Shown: positions 15,287 to 24,651, counted from the first letter of the stretch. The stretch is DNA of 64,000 nucleotides from Hyphomicrobiales bacterium (GCA_900470445.1 UCAU01000026.1:1-64000); one strand, 5' to 3'. Notes: generated by a model from the letters alone, not told the origin. Numbers and translations are program-made.

Positions 15287-17446
15287 CTAGAGCGCGCCGA
15301 TCGACCAGAAATAGGTCTCGCCCGAGCTGTCATCGACACCGTCATTGTCGGTGATGACATAGCCCACGCCGGCCGCATCCACGGCAAAGCTCTCCACCTT
15401 GTCGACCACATAGCCGTTGAGGCTCTTCAGATCAGGGATGAAGTCGCGGACCAATTCCTTGCTGACGACCGGCAGTTCGCCACCCAGCGCGGCGGCTTTG
15501 AGGTCAGCAACCGGCACGCGATAGAGCGCCTTGAGCTGGGCCTTGTCGCCAATCTGGTTGTCGCGCTCGACGATGTAGACATAGTCGCCATGCGCGGTGA
15601 TTTCCGACAGGCCAATCCAAGCGCCCTCTGCCGGGGTTTCGAGCCGATAGGCAACGGCGCCCCATTCCTCGGTCGAAGGCTTGTAGCTCACGAGCTTGAC
15701 CTGGCCCTTGGTATCATCCTTCCATTCGCGCTGAATGGCGATCCAGAGGGTCATATCGTCACCCTCGCCAATAGCGGTGATGCCTTCCGAACCCGAACGA
15801 ATTTCATTGGCCAGCAATTCGGCCGGGAACGGGATCTCGGCTTCGATTTCGCCTTCCGCGTTCACATGGAACAGCGCATGCGGCGAGAGCTCGGATGTAT
15901 CGCCCTCCGAAGCCAGCCAGAAGCCGCCTTCCCCGTCCAGCGTGATGCCTTCGAGATCAAGCTTCTGCGCCGGATGGCCGCCGCGGGTCACCACCGTCTT
16001 GGCAATGATGCGGGCCGGCTTGGACGTCGCGTCGATCGTGTAGATGGCCGGCTCGGCGCTCAGCGCGCTGTCGCTGACGGCATAAAGAATGCCGGGCTTT
16101 TCAGCATCGCCAACGGCGCCCGAAATGGCCGCCCAGCCGAACGGCAGACCGTTCTCGTCATTGTCCGAAACCAGCTGGGGATAGTCGGCTTCGCCCTCGG
16201 CCAGTTCATAGACCATCACATGGGAGCCAATGCCGCCATCTTCGCGCAGGTCAACTTCGTTGGCGGTCACGATCAGATTGCGGGCGGGAATGGCGGTGAT
16301 GCCCTCTGGCGAAATGCCCGACGGGATGGTCTGCACATATTCCGGCTCGGCGCCGGTATCCTTGTAGATCGCGACGAGCGAAGAACGTTCTTCGACGACG
16401 AAGATATATTGCTGGTCGCCAAAGGTTGCGACTTCCAGACCTTCGGGCTCAACGCCCTTGTTGTTGCGCGCATCGGGATAATGGCCGAGGCGAGCGGCGT
16501 CGATATCGAGCGCATTGCCCGAGTCATAGACGACACTGCCGTCGCGGTTGAAAATCGAGAAACTGCGCGATCCACCATTCCAATCGCCCTCATTGGCCAC
16601 GACCAGGCGGTCGGCATCCAGCCACTTGATGGCATCGGGTTCACGCGGCACATCGCTCGTCTTGCCAGTGAAATTAAGCGCGCCGTCCTTCTTGGTATCG
16701 ACATTCTCGACCGAAACCGCGCCTGCGGAGAAGCCGCCAGTGACCGTACCGGTCTTGCCATCAATGATGGCAATCCAGTTGTTTTCCTGCAGGGTGACAG
16801 CGATTTCGTCATTGCCGTTGAAATCGACAAATTCGGGCTCCGGATCCTCGCCGCCGACATCGGCAATGCCGGTCAGCTCAACCGTCTTGAGGGTCTTGGC
16901 GGCAACGTCGAAAATCACGACGAAGCCAGCGGGCAGCTGCGGGAGATCGCCGTCATTGACCTCTTCGTCGCGTTCATTCTCGATGGCAACGGCAATCAGC
17001 GCGCCGGCCGCATTATGCGCCACCGAATCCGGCTGACCGCCCAGATCATATTCGGCGTCGACCGCCTTGCTGGCGATATCGACAACGACCAGCTTGCCCG
17101 AGGGCTCGACAAAGCTCTCCGAAGTATTGACGCCCACATAGGCCTTGTCACCAATGATGGTGACCGAAGTCGGCTCGCCATCGAGCGACAGGAAACCGAG
17201 ATTTTTGGGAGCCTTGGCGTCGGTCAGATCGACAAAGCCGATGCCGCCTGCCGGGCTGTCCGAATAAATAAGGGTCAGACCGTCATCACTGGCGGTGATG
17301 ATTTCAGCTGAGGTCGCCTCGGCGTCGGGCGCATTGAGCGCAACGGGGAAGCTGGCAATACGACTGAACACTTGTTCGGCATGGACCGAAACCACCGTCG
17401 CCAACAAGGCGGCCGTGAGTGCGGCAAGAAATTTCGTGGAATACAT
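15287..17446 (-). CDS. Secreted phytase-like beta-propeller protein (PHO regulated)
   Basis: A 719-residue protein with a Sec signal peptide (1-23). The N-terminal half reads as repeated beta-propeller blades (DGEPTSVTIIGDKAYVGVNT, GGQPDSVAHNAAGALIAVA and similar); the C-terminal half matches the 'esterase-like activity of phytase' family, with GVEPEGLEV, SGISPEGITAIP and DLEGITLDGEGGFWLASEGD repeats and several acidic clusters suited to metal binding. Phosphomonoester or phytate hydrolysis is likely, though the catalytic residues are not certain. A perfect PHO box lies 58 bases upstream and a terminator follows, so it is a single-gene, phosphate-starvation unit. Confidence 0.82.
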   Translation of the reverse strand: MYSTKFLAALTAALLATVVSVHAEQVFSRIASFPVALNAPDAEATSAEIITASDDGLTLIYSDSPAGGIGFVDLTDAKAPKNLGFLSLDGEPTSVTIIGDKAYVGVNTSESFVEPSGKLVVVDIASKAVDAEYDLGGQPDSVAHNAAGALIAVAIENERDEEVNDGDLPQLPAGFVVIFDVAAKTLKTVELTGIADVGGEDPEPEFVDFNGNDEIAVTLQENNWIAIIDGKTGTVTGGFSAGAVSVENVDTKKDGALNFTGKTSDVPREPDAIKWLDADRLVVANEGDWNGGSRSFSIFNRDGSVVYDSGNALDIDAARLGHYPDARNNKGVEPEGLEVATFGDQQYIFVVEERSSLVAIYKDTGAEPEYVQTIPSGISPEGITAIPARNLIVTANEVDLREDGGIGSHVMVYELAEGEADYPQLVSDNDENGLPFGWAAISGAVGDAEKPGILYAVSDSALSAEPAIYTIDATSKPARIIAKTVVTRGGHPAQKLDLEGITLDGEGGFWLASEGDTSELSPHALFHVNAEGEIEAEIPFPAELLANEIRSGSEGITAIGEGDDMTLWIAIQREWKDDTKGQVKLVSYKPSTEEWGAVAYRLETPAEGAWIGLSEITAHGDYVYIVERDNQIGDKAQLKALYRVPVADLKAAALGGELPVVSKELVRDFIPDLKSLNGYVVDKVESFAVDAAGVGYVITDNDGVDDSSGETYFWSIGAL

Positions 17447-17503
17447 GGATCAAGCCCCTGTTGAAGTCCAAGGCCTGCCCTAGGCCGCACGCATAAAACT
17501 TCG

Positions 17504-17521
17504 ATGACAGGGACATGACAG
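17504..17521 (-). promoter_or_regulatory. PHO box (PhoB binding site)
   Basis: On the minus strand two exact CTGTCAT repeats lie 11 bases apart (separated by GTCC), which is the consensus PhoB arrangement. A degenerate third repeat (GCGTCAC) lies one more 11-base step upstream. A T-rich -10-like segment (TTTTATG) follows at the expected distance toward the phytase-like gene. Confidence 0.85.
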
Positions 17522-17635
17522 TGCTGTGACGCCGCGCTCTTCTATACAGCGGGGCCTGCGCCACCTATATTGGACCGTGAACAAAAGAAGATTCGTCAAT
17601 ACCCCCACGGCGCAGCCAACTCCCGGCGCGACGTG

Positions 17636-19990
17636 ATGGAAAGGCCCCGGATGCCCGGCAATACCAACAATACCGAACGCCCGCCCGCCGGGTCGATCAC
17701 CAGCCAATTCGGCCGGCGGGAAACGCCTGCCTATCTCGATGGTCTCAATGAGGAACAGCGGCTTGCGGTGGAGACCATTGATGGTCCGCTGCTGGTGCTC
17801 GCCGGCGCCGGCACCGGCAAGACGCGCGTGCTGACGACGCGCATTGCCCATATCATCAATACCAATCGTGCCTGGCCGTCCCAAATCCTGTCGGTGACCT
17901 TTACCAACAAGGCCGCCCGCGAGATGAAGGAGCGGATCGAAAAGCTGGTTCCCCGCCTCGAGGCCATGCCCTGGATGGGCACGTTCCACTCCATCGGCGC
18001 CCGCATCCTGCGCCAGCATGCGGGCTTGGTGGGCCTGACCAGCTCCTTCACCATCCTCGACACGGACGATCAGATCCGGCTCATCAAGCAATTGTTGGCC
18101 GCCGAGGACATCGACGAGAAGCGTTGGCCCGCCAAGCAGTTTGCCGGCATGATGGATGCCTGGAAGAACAAGGGCCTGCTGCCCAAGGACGTTTCGCCGG
18201 CCGAAAGCGGCGGCTATGCCAATGGCCGCGGCGCCAAGCTCTATGCCGATTACCAGGCCCGCCTGAAGGTGCTCAACGCGGCAGATTTCGGCGACCTGCT
18301 GCTCGAATGCATTCGCCTGTTCAAGGAAAACCCTGACGTGCTGGCGGAATTCCACCGCAAATTCAGATACATGCTGGTGGACGAATACCAGGACAGCAAC
18401 GTCGCCCAATATCTCTGGCTACGTCTGCTTGCCCAGGGCAAGCCGTCTAGCGAGGCCAATATCTGCGTTGTTGGCGACGACGATCAATCCATCTATGGCT
18501 GGCGCGGCGCCGAGGTCGACAATATCCTGCGCTTCGAGAAGGATTTTCCCGGCGCCAAGGTGATCAAGCTCGAGCGCAATTACCGCTCTACCTCCAATAT
18601 CCTCAAGGCCGCCTCAAATCTCATCGCCTTCAATGAAAGCCGCCTGGGCAAGACGCTGCAGACCGATGTGGGCGAAAGCGGGGAGCTGGTTTCGGTCACC
18701 CAAGTGTGGGATTCCGAGGAGGAAGCCCGCACGGTCGGCGAAGAAATCGAGCAATATCAACGCGCTGGCGAGAGCCTCAATTCCATGGCCATCCTGGTCC
18801 GCGCCTCCTTCCAGATGCGCGAATTCGAAGAGCGCTTCATCACGCTGGGGCTGAATTACCGCGTCATCGGCGGCCCGCGCTTTTACGAGCGCAAGGAAAT
18901 CCGCGACGCCATCGCCTATCTGCGCCTTGTCGCCCAGCCGGCCGACGACCTGGCGCTGGACCGCATCATCAACACCCCCAAGCGCGGCCTCGGGGACTCG
19001 ACGGTGCAGTTGCTACATAGCGCGGCCCGCGCGGCTAATGTGCCGCTGCTCTCTGCCATCCGCATGCTGGTTGATACCGAAGAGCTCAAGCCCAAGCAGC
19101 GCACAACCTTGCGGAGCCTGGTTTCCCAGTTCGAGGACTGGACGTTCCACGCCCAGACCCTGAAACCCTTCGAGCTGGTCGAACGGATCCTCGAAGAGAG
19201 CGGCTATACCGATATGCTCAGCGCCGACAAGTCGGTGGAGTCCGAGGGCCGCAAGGAAAACCTCAAGGAACTGAGCCGCTCGATGGAAGAATTCGATACC
19301 CTTGGTGGCTTCCTCGAACACATCGCCCTGGTGATGGACCGCGACAGCACCGAGGCAAGCGACGCCGTCACCATCATGACCCTGCACGGGGCCAAGGGTC
19401 TGGAGTTCAACACGGTTTTCCTGCCCGGCTGGGAGGAAGGCACCTTCCCCAGCCAGCGCTCGATGGACGAAAGCGGTCGCGCCGGGCTCGAGGAAGAGCG
19501 ACGCCTCGCCTATGTCGGCATCACCCGTGGCCGCAAGCGCGTGCGTATCTCTGCCGCCCAGAACCGCCGCATCCATGGCCTATGGCAATCCGCCATCCCC
19601 TCGCGCTTTCTCGATGAATTGCCCGCCGATGTCGTCGAGGTGACCGATACCGGCTCCTCCTATGGCGGCTACGGCTATGGCGGGGGCGCCACCAGCCGCT
19701 TCAACAAGGCCGACCCGTTCGACAGCGTCTACGAAACCCCCGGCTGGCAACGCGCCCGCGCCCAGCAGGCCAGCCGCAAGGGCAGCGGCCCGATGACTAT
19801 TGACGGGGACCTGGTCGCCCGCTCGGTCGATCTGGGCAACGACAAATCAGCCTTCAGCTTCGGTGAACGGGTCTTCCACCTCAAATTCGGCTATGGCGCC
19901 ATCGCCGGGATCGAGGGGAACAAACTGACCATCGACTTCGAACAAACCGGCCGCAAAAAGGTGCTGGATAGCTTTATCAAGAAGGGGTGA
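17636..19990 (+). CDS. uvrD: DNA helicase UvrD/PcrA
   Basis: A 784-residue superfamily 1 3'-5' helicase for nucleotide excision and mismatch repair. Motifs in order: Q-motif LNEEQRLAV (37-45), Walker A AGAGTGKT (56-63), Walker B VDEYQDSN near 250, GDDDQSIYGWRGA near 280, LERNYRS near 318, TLHGAKGLEF near 580, and EERRLAYVGITR near 622. The C-terminal FGYGAIAGIEGNKLTIDFE segment is the Tudor-like domain of the family. The ATG at 17636 is preferred; the reading can be extended to a TTG at 17570, but that part is not conserved-looking. Confidence 0.92.
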   Translation: MERPRMPGNTNNTERPPAGSITSQFGRRETPAYLDGLNEEQRLAVETIDGPLLVLAGAGTGKTRVLTTRIAHIINTNRAWPSQILSVTFTNKAAREMKERIEKLVPRLEAMPWMGTFHSIGARILRQHAGLVGLTSSFTILDTDDQIRLIKQLLAAEDIDEKRWPAKQFAGMMDAWKNKGLLPKDVSPAESGGYANGRGAKLYADYQARLKVLNAADFGDLLLECIRLFKENPDVLAEFHRKFRYMLVDEYQDSNVAQYLWLRLLAQGKPSSEANICVVGDDDQSIYGWRGAEVDNILRFEKDFPGAKVIKLERNYRSTSNILKAASNLIAFNESRLGKTLQTDVGESGELVSVTQVWDSEEEARTVGEEIEQYQRAGESLNSMAILVRASFQMREFEERFITLGLNYRVIGGPRFYERKEIRDAIAYLRLVAQPADDLALDRIINTPKRGLGDSTVQLLHSAARAANVPLLSAIRMLVDTEELKPKQRTTLRSLVSQFEDWTFHAQTLKPFELVERILEESGYTDMLSADKSVESEGRKENLKELSRSMEEFDTLGGFLEHIALVMDRDSTEASDAVTIMTLHGAKGLEFNTVFLPGWEEGTFPSQRSMDESGRAGLEEERRLAYVGITRGRKRVRISAAQNRRIHGLWQSAIPSRFLDELPADVVEVTDTGSSYGGYGYGGGATSRFNKADPFDSVYETPGWQRARAQQASRKGSGPMTIDGDLVARSVDLGNDKSAFSFGERVFHLKFGYGAIAGIEGNKLTIDFEQTGRKKVLDSFIKKG

Positions 19991-20089
19991 AGCACTCGCT
20001 CCTTTTGGCCAAGCCGTCCTCTGCCTTCTCGTCCAATTGTGCTCTGCTACAACTTCGAGCGCACTCCAGGTTAATAGGTAAACCGAGCA

Positions 20090-20407
20090 ATGATCGTCAG
20101 CACCACGCCCACTCTGGAAGGCCGCCAGATCCGCGAATATCTGGGCATCGTCACTGGCGAAGTCATTGTCGGCGCTAATATTTTCAAGGACCTGTTTGCC
20201 GGTATCCGCGATATCGTGGGCGGCCGCGCCGGTGCCTATGAAGCGACGCTGCGCGATGCCCGCCGTGAAGCGTTCGGCGAATTGGAAGCCGAGGCCAAGC
20301 GTATGGGCGCCGATGCGGTGGTGGGTGTCGATATCGATTATGAAGTCGTCGGCCAGGGCGGCTCCATGCTGATGGTGTCGGTCTCGGGCACAGCCGTCAG
20401 GTTCTAA
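20090..20407 (+). CDS. YbjQ/UPF0145 family protein
   Basis: A 105-residue protein matching the YbjQ family ('heavy-metal-binding' domain): [25 protein letters not shown] at the N-terminus (only part quoted), a central helix [25 protein letters not shown] and a C-terminal beta strand. Family members form pentameric or decameric rings; no reaction is known. Its stop overlaps the convergent monooxygenase stop by four bases. Confidence 0.85.
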   Translation: MIVSTTPTLEGRQIREYLGIVTGEVIVGANIFKDLFAGIRDIVGGRAGAYEATLRDARREAFGELEAEAKRMGADAVVGVDIDYEVVGQGGSMLMVSVSGTAVRF

Positions 20408-20694
20408 AGCCCGATCCCGCCGAACGGTTCGGTTTCGAACCGCTCGCCAAAGCCGGCAATGAGTGGCCTCGCCTTGGCAATGGTTGCCTGCACATGCGGC
20501 AACTGGAGCGAGGCGGCGTGGCTATCCTTGCTGTCCCATACTTCGGTGATCCAGATGCCATCCTCGCTCGCCGGATCGCGGGCAATCACATAGCTGAGGC
20601 AACCGGGCATGGCAGCATTGCCCTCCAGCATGATGGCCAGCAATTCTTCGCGCTTGCCAGGCGCCGCCAGCATCTTGCCGATCAGACCGTACAT
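20404..20694 (-). CDS. Antibiotic biosynthesis monooxygenase (ABM) domain protein
   Basis: A 96-residue single ABM domain: small ferredoxin-like dimeric proteins including quinol monooxygenase Ygi[38 protein letters not shown] and [17 protein letters not shown] are typical. Family activities range from quinone oxidation to heme degradation; no specific substrate can be named. GGAGGGG lies eight bases before the ATG. Confidence 0.8.
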   Translation of the reverse strand: MYGLIGKMLAAPGKREELLAIMLEGNAAMPGCLSYVIARDPASEDGIWITEVWDSKDSHAASLQLPHVQATIAKARPLIAGFGERFETEPFGGIGL

Positions 20695-20709
20695 TTGCTC
20701 TTCCCCTCC

Positions 20710-21171
20710 CTAAGGCTTGATCAGGCCACCGCTGTAGCGTAGCCCATAAGCCTTTGTTCCAGCGCAATAAATTGCTTCTTCGCCGGAGAACAAATCGACC
20801 CCGCCTGTTGACTTATCCACGTATTCCCCGTGCGGACCAACCCAAGTAAAACCGCCGAGAAAGCGCCCTTCGGCATACATGGCGGACAGCGCTGCCTTGA
20901 TCGTCTCCCCTGCCCGCTGCGCATCGATCAGGTCTGCCCGCAGAATGTAGCCATGATAATTCATGGCCCAGACCGGCTCGGCATCGAGCCAGATGGTTTC
21001 CTGCCCCAAAAAATCGGTGCCACCGAAATAGCTGTCGCGATAGCGCCATGGCCCCTGCGACCAGACCAGATCATGCGAACCCTGCCGGCTCGACGTGGAT
21101 TTTTCGCCGCCGCCGACGTAACAAGCCTGTTTGGCAGCCACGACAATGGTGTTCAGTGCATTCAAATCCAT
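20710..21171 (-). CDS. DUF5680 domain protein
   Basis: A 153-residue cytoplasmic protein. WRYRDSYFGGTDFLGQETIW and VWAMNYHGYIL match DUF5680, a family of unknown function often annotated only by that domain. The ATG at 21171 is chosen because GGAGGGG precedes it; a reading from 21234 has no ribosome site. Sits 15 bases before the ABM gene and is probably co-transcribed with it. Confidence 0.7.
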   Translation of the reverse strand: MDLNALNTIVVAAKQACYVGGGEKSTSSRQGSHDLVWSQGPWRYRDSYFGGTDFLGQETIWLDAEPVWAMNYHGYILRADLIDAQRAGETIKAALSAMYAEGRFLGGFTWVGPHGEYVDKSTGGVDLFSGEEAIYCAGTKAYGLRYSGGLIKP

Positions 21172-21290
21172 CGCGCCCCTCCGAAACAAACCATGAACAT
21201 TGACCATTGAAAAGTCAAGGAAATCGTGGCGCATTGACTTGTTTCGGTCGCTGCCGCAACAAGGGGCCGATCAAATGAAAGCCTTGCCCC

Positions 21291-22160
21291 ATGTCCGTCG
21301 ACCAGCTCTCCGCCCCACTCACCAAGGAACAGGCCTACGCCCTGGTCGATGCCGTGATGGAGCGGGACGACCTGGCCCTGACTGCTTCGGCGCATGAGAA
21401 TGAAGAGACGGGCGAATGGTTCTTCGAGGCCACCTGCGATAGCCCGCCCGACCTTGAATCATTTTCTGAACTTGCCCGGCAAACCCTTGGCGGAGCAGTC
21501 GATTTTTCCGTTTCGCCAATCGACCCCGAGACCAATTGGGTGGCCAAATCGCTGGAGGGTCTGGCCCCGGTGATCGCTGGCGGCTTCTATGTTTATGGCA
21601 GCCATGAAACCGGCCCCATTCCGGGCGGGCTGACGCCAATGCGGATCGACGCGGCACAGGCTTTCGGCACTGGCCATCATGAGACGACGACGGGGTGCCT
21701 TGAGGCCATCGACAAGGTGCTCAAGCGCCGCCGGCCGCGCGTGTTGCTCGACGTTGGCACCGGCACGGGCGTGCTGGCGATTGCCTTGGCCAAGCGGCTG
21801 CGGCTGCCGGTTATTGCCAGCGATATCGACCCTATTGCGGTGACGACGACCATTGAAAATGCTCAACAAAATGGCGTCGGCAAATTCATCATCGGCATCG
21901 AGGCGACCGGGCTGACCAATCCCACCATTGCCGGCAATGCGCCCTACGACCTGATCGTCGCCAATATTCTGGCCGGGCCGCTGACGGCACTGGCGCCGGC
22001 TATGGGACGGGTGGCCGGGCGGGGTGCGACGATCATTCTGTCGGGGATTTTGCAGCATCAGGCGCGGGGCGTGATCAATGCCTATCAGCGCCAGGGCATG
22101 ATCCTGATCGAGAAGCTGCAGCGCAAGGATTGGACCACGCTGATCCTCGAAATGCGCTAG
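21291..22160 (+). CDS. prmA: Ribosomal protein L11 methyltransferase
   Basis: Trimethylates ribosomal protein L11 using S-adenosylmethionine. The 289-residue product has an N-terminal L11-binding region (1-100), the linker with AQAFGTGHHETTTGCLEA (about 124-141), SAM motif I DVGTGTGVLAIAL (about 153-165), SDIDPIAV near 177, and LIVANILAGPL near 224. Shine-Dalgarno is weak. The stop codon lies inside the first arm of an alternating hairpin array. Confidence 0.92.
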   Translation: MSVDQLSAPLTKEQAYALVDAVMERDDLALTASAHENEETGEWFFEATCDSPPDLESFSELARQTLGGAVDFSVSPIDPETNWVAKSLEGLAPVIAGGFYVYGSHETGPIPGGLTPMRIDAAQAFGTGHHETTTGCLEAIDKVLKRRRPRVLLDVGTGTGVLAIALAKRLRLPVIASDIDPIAVTTTIENAQQNGVGKFIIGIEATGLTNPTIAGNAPYDLIVANILAGPLTALAPAMGRVAGRGATIILSGILQHQARGVINAYQRQGMILIEKLQRKDWTTLILEMR

Positions 22161-22218
22161 CACAAGGTGCACATTCCTGCCGCTCGTGCTAGCGGACTGT
22201 TAGCATCGAGACTAGCAC
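22156..22218 (+). other. Alternating hairpin array after prmA containing the 20-base motif
   Basis: Three arms: GCTAGCAC (22156-22163, covering the prmA stop), GTGCTAGC (22186-22193) and CTAGCAC (22212-22218). The middle arm can pair with either outer arm but not both. The loop of the second hairpin carries 22190-22209, identical to the inverted copy at 10243-10262. No U tract follows. Function unknown. Confidence 0.6.
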
Positions 22219-22237
22219 TTGGCGGTTTCAGGCCCCA

Positions 22238-22271
22238 GAAAAGCAAAATCCCCGAACTCGCGTCCGGGGAT
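22238..22271 (-). terminator. Intrinsic terminator of the 43-residue gene
   Basis: ATCCCCG (22248-22254) pairs with CGGGGAT (22265-22271). On the minus strand the hairpin is followed by TTTTGCTTTT. It lies 33 bases past the stop of the small minus-strand gene, supporting that gene as a real transcription unit. Confidence 0.8.
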
Positions 22272-22304
22272 CAATCAGATCGTCAGCAGTAAACTGCAGC
22301 GGCC

Positions 22305-22436
22305 TTACGGGCGCTTTGTGAATGCGCCGATCAGCTGGTGCTGCATGCGATAGCTGACCTGACGGCTCGACTCGCGGCCACGGGCGTCGATAACGGCTCC
22401 CAGTGCCTTGCGGAAATCATTCTTGCTCTCGGTCAT
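22305..22436 (-). CDS. Small 43-residue basic protein, unknown
   Basis: A short open frame, MTESKNDFRKALGAVIDARG at the N-terminus and ending AFTKRP. A GGAG Shine-Dalgarno lies seven bases before the ATG and a strong intrinsic terminator follows the stop. The sequence is helical and rich in Arg and Ser (RGRESSRQVSYRMQHQ). No membrane helix, cysteine or signal peptide. I do not recognise a family. It fills an otherwise gene-free stretch between prmA and the divergent aminopeptidase gene. Confidence 0.65.
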   Translation of the reverse strand: MTESKNDFRKALGAVIDARGRESSRQVSYRMQHQLIGAFTKRP

Positions 22437-22640
22437 CTCAGTCTCCATGCATGTCGGCGATCTATTGCCGTCGACAGGAGCTTATCTAGTCCCTCCCCCC
22501 GGCTTTGGTTAGGGGGCAAACGGCAAGCCAGCCATGTCAGTTTCGCAAGCCCCGTTACCACCACGTTAATTTGCCGTTCAGACTTCGCAGCGCGCTCACC
22601 TCTGGTTAAGGTGTCGCATGAGCCGAACAGGAACGACGCC

Positions 22641-24461
22641 ATGACCGACCAGACTTTTCCGCCAGCCATCTTCCAGAGCTTTGAGGAAAAGGCTGACCCC
22701 AAAAACGTCGCGCCCCGGCTCAAGGCGCTGCGGGCGGCCATGGCCAAGGCGGGGGTCGACGGGTTCCTGGTGCCCCGCGCCGATGCCCATCGCGGCGAAT
22801 CGGTGCCGGCCAGCGAAGCACGGCTGGCCTATCTCACCGGCTTTACCGGCTCGGCCGGCATTGCCATGGTGGGGAAGAAGAAGGCGGGCCTGTTCATCGA
22901 TAGCCGCTATACATTGCAGGCGCCGGCGCAGACCGACACGGCCAAGGTGAGTGTGCACGAAGTGCTGCAAGGCGGATTGCCGGTGGAGATTGGCGACTAC
23001 GTGCCCAAGGGCGGCACCATTCGCTACGATCCCTGGCTGCATACGCCGGGCGAAATTCGCGACCTGCAGGCCAAGCTGGGCAAGCGGGCCAAGCTGATGC
23101 CCGGCCCCAATCTGATCGACGCCATCTGGAGCGATCGGCCGGGCGCGCCGGTCAGCGCCATCGAAGTGCTCGGGCACAATCGGGCCGGCAAGACTGCGCC
23201 GGACAAGATTGCCGATATTCAGGCGAGCTTGAACGAGGACGGCGCCGACGCGGCCGTGCTGACGCTGCCGGAATCGATCTGCTGGCTGTTCAATATTCGC
23301 GGGCGCGACGTGCCCAATACGCCCTTCGTGCTGGGCTTTGCCGTAGTGCCGCGCAAGGGCGAGCCCTCGCTTTATCTGGACCCGGCCAAGATCACGCCGG
23401 AGCTCAGCAAGGCGCTTGATGGCGTGGCCAAGGTGGTGAGCAGCAAGAACCTGCCCAATGCATTAGCCAAGCTGGGCAAGGACAAGAAGACGGTGCTGAT
23501 CGATCCGGCGACGGCGCCCGAGGCCATTGCCGCGACGCTCAAGAGCGCGGGCGCGGCGCTGATCGAAAAGCGCGATCCGGTGCTGCTGCCCAAATCGCGC
23601 AAGAACGAGGCCGAATTGGCCGGCATGCGCGAGGCGCACAAGCTCGATGGCGCAGCTTTGGCCAAATTCCTCGCCTGGTTCGATGACCAGGCGCCGTCGG
23701 GCACGCTGACCGAAATCGGCATCGTCACGGCGCTGGAAGCCTTCCGCCGGCAGGACGAGACTTGCGTCGATGCCAGCTTCGACACCATTTCAGGCGCGGG
23801 CGGCAATGGCGCGATCGTGCATTACCGGGTGACCGACAAGACCGACCGGGTGCTCAAGCCCGGCGAGCTGATGCTGGTGGATAGCGGCGCGCAATATCTA
23901 TCGGGCACCACCGACATTACCCGGACGATGGCGACCGGCCCGGCGTCGGACGAGCAGCGCGACCGCTTTACCCGCGTGCTCAAGGGCATGATCGCCATTT
24001 CCATGGCGCGTTTCCCCAAGGGCACGTCGGGCGCCCAGCTCGATGTGCTGGCGCGGCAATTCCTGTGGCAGGACGGCGTGACCTATAATCACGGCACCGG
24101 GCACGGGGTGGGGGCATATCTGGGCGTGCATGAAGGCCCGATCGGGATTTCCCCGCGCTATACGCTGCCGCTCGAAGTGGGCAATGTGCTGTCCAACGAG
24201 CCGGGCTATTACAAGACCGGCGAATACGGTATCCGCATCGAGAACCTGATCGTGGTGGTGCAGAGCGCCAAGCCGGGATTCCTGGAGTTCGAGACGCTGA
24301 CGCTGGCCCCGATTGATCACCGGTTGGTGGATGTTGGGATGCTGACGGCGGGTGAACGCGATTGGCTCAATGCGTATCACCAGCGGGTGTGGGCAGAGAT
24401 TGGGCCGGGAGTGACGGGCGCGGTGAAGGAGTGGCTGAAGGGGGCGACTGCGGCGGTTTGA
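22641..24461 (+). CDS. pepP: Xaa-Pro aminopeptidase (aminopeptidase P, M24B)
   Basis: Removes N-terminal residues that precede proline. The 606-residue product has two creatinase-like N-terminal domains (about 20-330) and a C-terminal pita-bread metallopeptidase domain. The five metal ligands are visible: D in LMLVDSGAQY, D in GTTDITRT, H in GTGHGVGAYLGVHEGP, E in LSNEPGYY and E in GIRIENLIVV. The long form (about 600 residues) is the type seen in eukaryotes and many alphaproteobacteria. The ATG at 22641 has AGGAA upstream; the open frame to 22338 is antisense to the 43-residue gene and is ignored. Confidence 0.9.
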   Translation: MTDQTFPPAIFQSFEEKADPKNVAPRLKALRAAMAKAGVDGFLVPRADAHRGESVPASEARLAYLTGFTGSAGIAMVGKKKAGLFIDSRYTLQAPAQTDTAKVSVHEVLQGGLPVEIGDYVPKGGTIRYDPWLHTPGEIRDLQAKLGKRAKLMPGPNLIDAIWSDRPGAPVSAIEVLGHNRAGKTAPDKIADIQASLNEDGADAAVLTLPESICWLFNIRGRDVPNTPFVLGFAVVPRKGEPSLYLDPAKITPELSKALDGVAKVVSSKNLPNALAKLGKDKKTVLIDPATAPEAIAATLKSAGAALIEKRDPVLLPKSRKNEAELAGMREAHKLDGAALAKFLAWFDDQAPSGTLTEIGIVTALEAFRRQDETCVDASFDTISGAGGNGAIVHYRVTDKTDRVLKPGELMLVDSGAQYLSGTTDITRTMATGPASDEQRDRFTRVLKGMIAISMARFPKGTSGAQLDVLARQFLWQDGVTYNHGTGHGVGAYLGVHEGPIGISPRYTLPLEVGNVLSNEPGYYKTGEYGIRIENLIVVVQSAKPGFLEFETLTLAPIDHRLVDVGMLTAGERDWLNAYHQRVWAEIGPGVTGAVKEWLKGATAAV

Positions 24462-24552
24462 GGGGGGCATTGGGGCTCTCGTCACCCCACGCTTCACTCC
24501 CCATCAAGGGGAGGGAGCGACCGGTGCCGCTGACCTCCCAATCTTCCACGGC

Positions 24553-24651
24553 GTCATTCCGGCGCAGGCCGGAATCCATGTCCGTGGCGACCCGCACACA
24601 TCCAGCGCCGGGATGGCCTTCAGCATGGATTCCGGCCTGCGCCGGAATGAC
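24553..24651. repeat. Intergenic inverted repeat with perfect 28-base arms
   Basis: Arms at 24553-24580 and 24624-24651 are exact inverted copies, and each arm is itself a near-palindrome (ATTCCGGC-GCAG-GCCGGAAT). The 43-base centre is not coding. The gene-free stretch 24462-24885 also holds a CCCTCGGG/CCCGAGGG hairpin (24739-24759) and a half element at 24834. It resembles REP/MITE-like elements that are scattered in many Proteobacteria. Confidence 0.85.
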
